Of a stretch of DNA of 64,000 nt, positions 59,060 to 64,000 are shown piece after piece. The notes below the pieces were generated by a model, which saw nothing but the letters and a program-made list of their open reading frames with translations, made no database searches and was not told the DNA's origin. Origin of the DNA: an uncultured Stenotrophomonas sp. (GTDB lineage: Bacteria; Pseudomonadota; Gammaproteobacteria; Xanthomonadales; Xanthomonadaceae). Location: assembly GCA_913775725.1 (NCBI GenBank), contig CAJYNG010000021.1:186001-250000 (forward strand). The letters run 5' to 3'. The position numbers and the translations under genes are program-made. How positions within the stretch are numbered: the stretch's first letter is position 1; each line of letters opens with the position of its first letter.

Positions 59060-62000
59060 ATGAAACCGCAAAAAACCGCAGCCAAGACCGTGAAAAACAA
59101 GACCAAACCAGCAGAGTCGGAGGTCGCAGTGACCGCTGGTTTCTCCCTGGAGCCGGTGTACACGGCATTGCGCAAGCGTTACCCCGCGGCCGCACAGGCC
59201 GAAGCGGTGGCCTTCGCCACTGACTTCTACAAGCGCATGGAGTCGGACGAGTTCCCGCACCACAGCGCTGAAGAGTGGGCCGCTCTCGCGGCTGAGACGC
59301 TGGAATTCGCCCGTGCCCGCAAGGCCGGCAAGGCCAACGTCCGCGTGTTCAATCCGACCGCGAAGGCCAACGGTTGGGAATCGCCGCACACCGTGCTGCA
59401 GATCGTCAACGACGACATGCCGTTCCTGGTCGATACCGTGACCATGTCGCTGGCCGAACAGGGCGTGGGTGTCCACGTGCTGGGCCACCCGGTGCTGCGC
59501 TTCAGCCGCGACAAGGCCGGCAAGCTGGTCAAGGTCGGCGAAGGTGATACCGAGTCGGTGATGCTGCTGGAAATCGACCGCCAGCCGGCCGAAGCCATGG
59601 CCGCCATCGAACAGGCCATCAACAAGGCGCTGGACGAAGTGCGTGCGATCGTGCGCGACTGGCAGCCGATGAAGGACAAGGCGCTGGCGCTGGCCGACGA
59701 CCTGGGCAGCCGCCAGCTGCCAGTTGACGACGCATCGCGCAAGGAAGCACAGGAGTTCCTGCGCTGGGCCGCCGACAACCACTTCACCTTCTTCGGCTAC
59801 CGCGAGTACCGCGTCGAGAAGCAGGGCAAGGAAGAAGTGCTGGCGCCGCTGAACGACACCGGCCTGGGCTTGATGCGCGGCAAGGACAAGTCCGCCGCCC
59901 GTCCGGTCAAGACGCTGGCCGCGCAGGGCCTGAACGCCACGTCCGGTTTGAAGGACGCGCTGATCCTGACCAAGACCAATGCCCGTTCGCGCGTGCACCG
60001 CGCCGGTTACATGGACTACATCGGCGTGCTGGAATTCGACGCCAAGGGCAAGATCATCGGCGAGCAGCGCTTCCTCGGCCTGTTCACCTCCAGCGCGTAC
60101 AACCGTCGCCCGTGGGAAATCCCACTGGTGCGCCAGCGCCACGAGCACGTGATGAAGCAGTCGGGCCTGGCCCCGGCCAGCCATAGCGGCAAAGCCCTGC
60201 GCCACATCCTGGAAACCCTGCCGCGCGAAGAACTGTTCCAGTCCAGCGAGGACGAACTGTTCCGCACCGCCATGGGCGTGCTGGGCCTGCAGGAGCGCGT
60301 GCGCAGCCGCCTGTTCCTGCGCCGCGACAAGTACAGCCGTTTCATTTCCGCGCTGGTCTACCTGCCGCGTGAGCGCTTCAACACCGACGTGCGCCTGCGC
60401 ATCGAAGCGATGCTGAAGGAAGCACTGCACGGCGAGTACGTCGACAGCTCGGTGGTGCTGGGCGAATCGCCGCTGGCCCAGGTGCACCTGATCGTGCGCC
60501 CGAAGCCGGGTGAGATGCTCGACGTCGATACCGCCGAACTGGAGCAGAAGCTGGCCCAGGTGCTGCGTAACTGGCAGGACGACCTGCGCGAAGCGCTGGT
60601 CACCCGCCACGGCGAGACCGAAGGCCTGCGCATCGCCGCCCGTATCGGCAAGGCACTGCCGGCCGGCTACATCGAAGACAACAGCACCGCGGTTGCCGCC
60701 AACGATGTCAGCCAGCTCGACGCCCTGACCGGCCCGGACGACCTGCGCCTGAGCCTGCAGGCCGTGCCGCGCGAAAGCGGCGATGGCCTGCGCCTGAAGC
60801 TGTATCGCCAGCTGGACGACATTCCGCTGTCGGACGCGCTGCCGATGATGGAAAACATGGGCCTGCGCGTGATCGCCGAGCGTCCGTACCGCCTGTCGGT
60901 CGACAACGCCCCGGTGTACGTGCAGGACTTCGAGGTCGAGTCGACCGCCGGCGCGATCGATGCCGCCAGTGTCGATGAAGCCTTCGGCGAGACCTTCGCC
61001 CGCGTCTGGCACGGCGATGCCGAGAACGACGGCTTCAACCGCCTGGTGCTGGCTGCCGGCCTGCACTGGCGCCAGGTCGCCATGCTGCGCGGCTACTGCA
61101 AGTACCTGCTGCAGACCGGCGTGCCGTTCTCGCAGGCCTACGTGGAAGGCACCTTCGCGCGCTACCCGCTGCTGGCCCGCCTGCTGGTCGAGCTGTTCGA
61201 AGCGCGCTTCGATCCGGCTACCGGCCACGAGAGCAAGGACGATATCGCTGCCGGCCAGGCCCAGCTGAAGGCCCACTTCGATGTGCTGGCTGCTGGCGAC
61301 GACGCTACCCTGAAGGTGCTCAAGACCGTGGTCGACGCCCGCAAGGGTGACCGCGACGCGCAGATGCAGGCCGCGCGCGATGCGCTGCTGAAGCTGATGG
61401 ACCGCGTGTCCAGCCTGGACGAGGACCGCATCCTGCGCTCGTTCATGGGCGTGATCGACGCGACCCTGCGTACCAGCTACTACCAGACCGATGCCAACGG
61501 CCAGCACGGCCATGTCATCAGCTTCAAGTTCGATTCGGCGCTGGTGCCGGACCTGCCGAAGCCGCGCCCGTACCGCGAAATCTTCGTCTACGGCCCGCGC
61601 GTGGAAGGTACCCACCTGCGCTTCGGCGCGGTCGCCCGTGGTGGCCTGCGCTGGTCGGATCGTCGCGAAGACTTCCGCACCGAAGTGCTGGGCCTGGTCA
61701 AGGCGCAGATGGTCAAGAACACCGTCATCGTGCCGGTCGGCGCGAAGGGCGGCTTCTTCGCCAAGACCCCGCCGGTGAACGGCGACCGCGATGCGATCTT
61801 CGCCAACGGCGTGGCCTGCTACAAGCTGTTCATCCAGGGCCTGCTGGACATCACCGACAACATCGTCAACAACAAGATCGTGCCGCCGGTGGATGTCGTG
61901 CGTCACGACATGGACGATCCGTACCTGGTGGTGGCCGCCGACAAGGGCACCGCGACCTTCTCCGACATCGCCAACGGCCTGGCCATCGCGCACGGCTTCT

Positions 62001-64000
62001 GGATGGGCGATGCGTTCGCCTCCGGTGGTTCGGTGGGTTACGACCACAAGGGCATGGGCATCACCGCACGCGGTGCGTGGGAGTCGGTCAAGCGCCACTT
62101 CCGTGCGCTGGGTCGTGACAGCCAGAGCCAGGACTTCACCGCAGTCGGCGTCGGCGACATGTCCGGCGACGTGTTCGGCAACGGCATGCTGCTGTCGCGC
62201 CACATCCGCCTGGTCGCTGCATTCGACCACCGCCACATCTTCCTGGACCCGAATCCGGATGCGGCCACCACGTTCGTCGAACGTGAGCGCCTGTTCACCG
62301 TGCCGCGTTCGAGCTGGGCGGACTACGATGCCAAGCTGATCAGCAAGGGCGGCGGCGTGTACCCGCGCAGCCTGAAGTCGATCGAGATCACCCCGCAGGT
62401 GCGTGAAGTGCTGGGCCTGGACGACAACGCCAAGGCGCTGTCGCCGAACGATCTGATGAGCGCGATCCTGAAGGCGCCGGTCGACCTGCTGTGGAACGGC
62501 GGCATCGGTACCTACGTCAAGGCCGCCAGCGAGCAGCACAGCGATGTCGGCGACCGCGCCAACAACGCGCTGCGCGTGAACGGTGGCGAGCTGCGCTGCA
62601 AGGTGGTGGGCGAGGGCGGCAACCTGGGCATGACCCAGCTGGGCCGCATCGAAGCGGCGCAGGCCGGCGTGCTGCTCAACACCGACTTCATCGACAACTC
62701 GGCCGGTGTCGACACCTCCGACCATGAAGTCAACATCAAGATCCTGCTCAACGATGTGGTGCGGGCCAAGAAGCTGACCGTCGAGCAGCGCAACAAGCTG
62801 CTGGCCTCGATGACCGATGAAGTCGCCGAGCTGGTGCTCAACGACAACTACCGCCAGAACCAGGCGCTGAGCCTGATGGAGCGGATGGCGGTCAAGCGCC
62901 TGGGTTCCAAGCAGCACTTCATCCGTACCCTGGAACAGCAGGGCCTGCTCGATCGCCAGATCGAGTTCCTGCCGTCCGACGCCGAGCTGTCCCAGCGCAA
63001 GGCACGCGGCCAGGGCCTGACCCGTCCGGAACTGTCGGTGCTGCTGTCCTACTCCAAGCTGGTGGCGTTCGCCCAGCTGCTGGATTCGGACATCCCGGAA
63101 GATCCGTACCTGTCCAAGGAGCTGCAGCGCTACTTCCCGACCCCGCTGCAGAAGAAGTACGCCGACGCGATGGAGCGTCACCGCCTGAAGCGCGAAATCA
63201 TCGCCACGGCCGTGACCAACCAGACCATCAACCGCATGGGCGCCACTTTCCTGATGCGCATGCAGGAAGACACCGGCCGCTCCATCGCCGAGGTTGCCAA
63301 GGCCTACACCATCAGCCGCGAAACGCTGGATGCACGCGCGCTGTGGGCGCAGATCGATGCCCTCGACGGCAAGGTGCCGGAGTCGGTGCAGATCGATGCG
63401 CTGGAAGTGATCTGGAAGCTGCAGCGCTCGTTCGTGCGCTGGCTGCTGTCGCGCCCGGGCGCGATGCCGGGCATCACCGAAGCGGTCAACCGCTACCAGG
63501 GTCCGTTCAACGACATCCGCGTTGCTTCGGGCGTGCTGCCGGATTCGCAGCGTCCGACCTATGAAGCCCTGGTGGCCGAATGGAAGGAGAAGGGCCTGCC
63601 GTCCGCGCTGGCGCAGCAGCTGGCCGAACTGCACTTCCTGGAGCCGGCGTTCGACATCATCGAACTGGCCCGTACCCGCAAGCTGAAGCCGGTGGACGTG
63701 TCCAAGGTCCACTTCCGCCTGGGCGATGCCCTGCAGCTGCCGTGGCTGTTCGAGCAGGTCGACGCGCTGGAGGTCAATGGCCGTTGGCACGCCGTGGCAC
63801 GTGGCGTGCTGCGTGACGAACTGGCCGCCAACCACCGCAACCTGGCTGGCCAGGTGCTGGGCACCAAGGGTGGCAGTGCTGAAGCCAAGGTCGCTGCCTG
63901 GATGGGCCGTGATGACAACAGCCTGCGCTTCACCCTGGCGATGCTGGCCGAACTGGCCGAGCAGAAGACCCTGGACTACCCGACCGTTTCGGTCGCGGTG
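59060..64000 (+). CDS. gdhB: NAD-specific glutamate dehydrogenase (large, about 180 kDa class), cut by window edge
   Basis: This enzyme deaminates glutamate to 2-oxoglutarate with NAD+. The frame opens at ATG 59060 and stays open to base 64000, 1647 codons, so the stop lies just outside; family members are about 1600-1660 residues. An N-terminal ACT/regulatory region (about 25-700) precedes the catalytic core with VARGGLRWSDRREDFRTEVLG (about 855), the active-site segment VPVGAKGGFFAK and the NAD-side GSVGYDHKGMGITARGAWE (about 985). The C-terminal helical domain follows. The gene is divergent from tetR-RND. Its product feeds the 2-oxoglutarate dehydrogenase in this window. Confidence 0.95.
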   Translation, partial: MKPQKTAAKTVKNKTKPAESEVAVTAGFSLEPVYTALRKRYPAAAQAEAVAFATDFYKRMESDEFPHHSAEEWAALAAETLEFARARKAGKANVRVFNPTAKANGWESPHTVLQIVNDDMPFLVDTVTMSLAEQGVGVHVLGHPVLRFSRDKAGKLVKVGEGDTESVMLLEIDRQPAEAMAAIEQAINKALDEVRAIVRDWQPMKDKALALADDLGSRQLPVDDASRKEAQEFLRWAADNHFTFFGYREYRVEKQGKEEVLAPLNDTGLGLMRGKDKSAARPVKTLAAQGLNATSGLKDALILTKTNARSRVHRAGYMDYIGVLEFDAKGKIIGEQRFLGLFTSSAYNRRPWEIPLVRQRHEHVMKQSGLAPASHSGKALRHILETLPREELFQSSEDELFRTAMGVLGLQERVRSRLFLRRDKYSRFISALVYLPRERFNTDVRLRIEAMLKEALHGEYVDSSVVLGESPLAQVHLIVRPKPGEMLDVDTAELEQKLAQVLRNWQDDLREALVTRHGETEGLRIAARIGKALPAGYIEDNSTAVAANDVSQLDALTGPDDLRLSLQAVPRESGDGLRLKLYRQLDDIPLSDALPMMENMGLRVIAERPYRLSVDNAPVYVQDFEVESTAGAIDAASVDEAFGETFARVWHGDAENDGFNRLVLAAGLHWRQVAMLRGYCKYLLQTGVPFSQAYVEGTFARYPLLARLLVELFEARFDPATGHESKDDIAAGQAQLKAHFDVLAAGDDATLKVLKTVVDARKGDRDAQMQAARDALLKLMDRVSSLDEDRILRSFMGVIDATLRTSYYQTDANGQHGHVISFKFDSALVPDLPKPRPYREIFVYGPRVEGTHLRFGAVARGGLRWSDRREDFRTEVLGLVKAQMVKNTVIVPVGAKGGFFAKTPPVNGDRDAIFANGVACYKLFIQGLLDITDNIVNNKIVPPVDVVRHDMDDPYLVVAADKGTATFSDIANGLAIAHGFWMGDAFASGGSVGYDHKGMGITARGAWESVKRHFRALGRDSQSQDFTAVGVGDMSGDVFGNGMLLSRHIRLVAAFDHRHIFLDPNPDAATTFVERERLFTVPRSSWADYDAKLISKGGGVYPRSLKSIEITPQVREVLGLDDNAKALSPNDLMSAILKAPVDLLWNGGIGTYVKAASEQHSDVGDRANNALRVNGGELRCKVVGEGGNLGMTQLGRIEAAQAGVLLNTDFIDNSAGVDTSDHEVNIKILLNDVVRAKKLTVEQRNKLLASMTDEVAELVLNDNYRQNQALSLMERMAVKRLGSKQHFIRTLEQQGLLDRQIEFLPSDAELSQRKARGQGLTRPELSVLLSYSKLVAFAQLLDSDIPEDPYLSKELQRYFPTPLQKKYADAMERHRLKREIIATAVTNQTINRMGATFLMRMQEDTGRSIAEVAKAYTISRETLDARALWAQIDALDGKVPESVQIDALEVIWKLQRSFVRWLLSRPGAMPGITEAVNRYQGPFNDIRVASGVLPDSQRPTYEALVAEWKEKGLPSALAQQLAELHFLEPAFDIIELARTRKLKPVDVSKVHFRLGDALQLPWLFEQVDALEVNGRWHAVARGVLRDELAANHRNLAGQVLGTKGGSAEAKVAAWMGRDDNSLRFTLAMLAELAEQKTLDYPTVSVAV

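Noticed and set aside
58952-63835. A 1627-codon open frame on the minus strand
   Set aside because: It is the antisense shadow of the glutamate dehydrogenase gene; high GC leaves the complementary frame open. Its composition (Gln, Arg, His, Ala, Val rich) resembles no protein family.

Overview
This window looks like a chromosomal segment of a Stenotrophomonas species (Xanthomonadaceae), probably close to S. maltophilia. The evidence is the high GC content, the many GTAG-headed palindromic repeats of the SMAG type, the split methionine synthase (two genes instead of one metH), an RND efflux operon with its own TetR regulator, a very large NAD-dependent glutamate dehydrogenase, and the typical gammaproteobacterial gene families. 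The assignment rests on recognition and was not checked by a search. No rRNA, tRNA, CRISPR array, prophage or insertion sequence was recognised.

Layout. 1-4.1 kb: the N-terminal half of an ABC exporter, an ECF41-type sigma factor with its carboxymuconolactone decarboxylase-like partner, and an iron-sulfur fumarase. 4.1-13.5 kb: small lipoproteins, two glutathione transferases, ArsC, outer-membrane phospholipase A, a cold shock protein, glycine-zipper proteins, TcdA, a TatD nuclease and a GNAT enzyme. 13.5-20 kb: a fused alpha/beta 2-oxoacid dehydrogenase E1 almost touching an asparagine synthetase, an FMN reductase and dnaB. 20-24 kb: a TonB-dependent receptor translationally coupled to a PhoD phosphatase behind a candidate Pho box. 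24.8-30.4 kb: the sucA-sucB-lpd operon for 2-oxoglutarate dehydrogenase. 30.6-36.7 kb: a GNAT fusion, a JmjC-type ribosomal oxygenase, purB and fumC, with a 740-bp gene-free repeat cluster between roxA and purB. 36.9-41.4 kb: two YggN-like lipoproteins and a YtrA-type GntR/ABC operon. 41.8-45.8 kb: glutathione peroxidase, FKBP isomerase, ugd, slyX and a DUF2058 gene. 45.9-53.5 kb: an alpha/beta hydrolase, the ArsR-methyltransferase/split metH operon and an acyl-CoA dehydrogenase. 53.7-64 kb: an RND efflux operon and, divergently, the NAD-glutamate dehydrogenase, which runs off the window.

Much of the window is central metabolism: both fumarase classes, 2-oxoglutarate dehydrogenase, glutamate dehydrogenase feeding 2-oxoglutarate, and methionine and purine synthesis. 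Several small regulatory units are interspersed, and their DNA signals can be read directly: paired ECF41 promoters, a Pho box, a YtrA operator (GGTG-N16-CACC), a DnaA box ahead of dnaB, and an AT-rich palindromic site ahead of the ArsR/metH operon.

The most unusual finding is a pair of 104-nt elements in the roxA-purB gap. Each has a 26-nt long-range stem closing a 52-nt core. Each core folds into two small hairpins that present ANGGA hexaloops, the motif bound by CsrA/RsmA. The stems of the two copies differ by compensatory base changes. A second notable pattern is that three genes take their stop codon from the GTAG head of an adjoining SMAG repeat.
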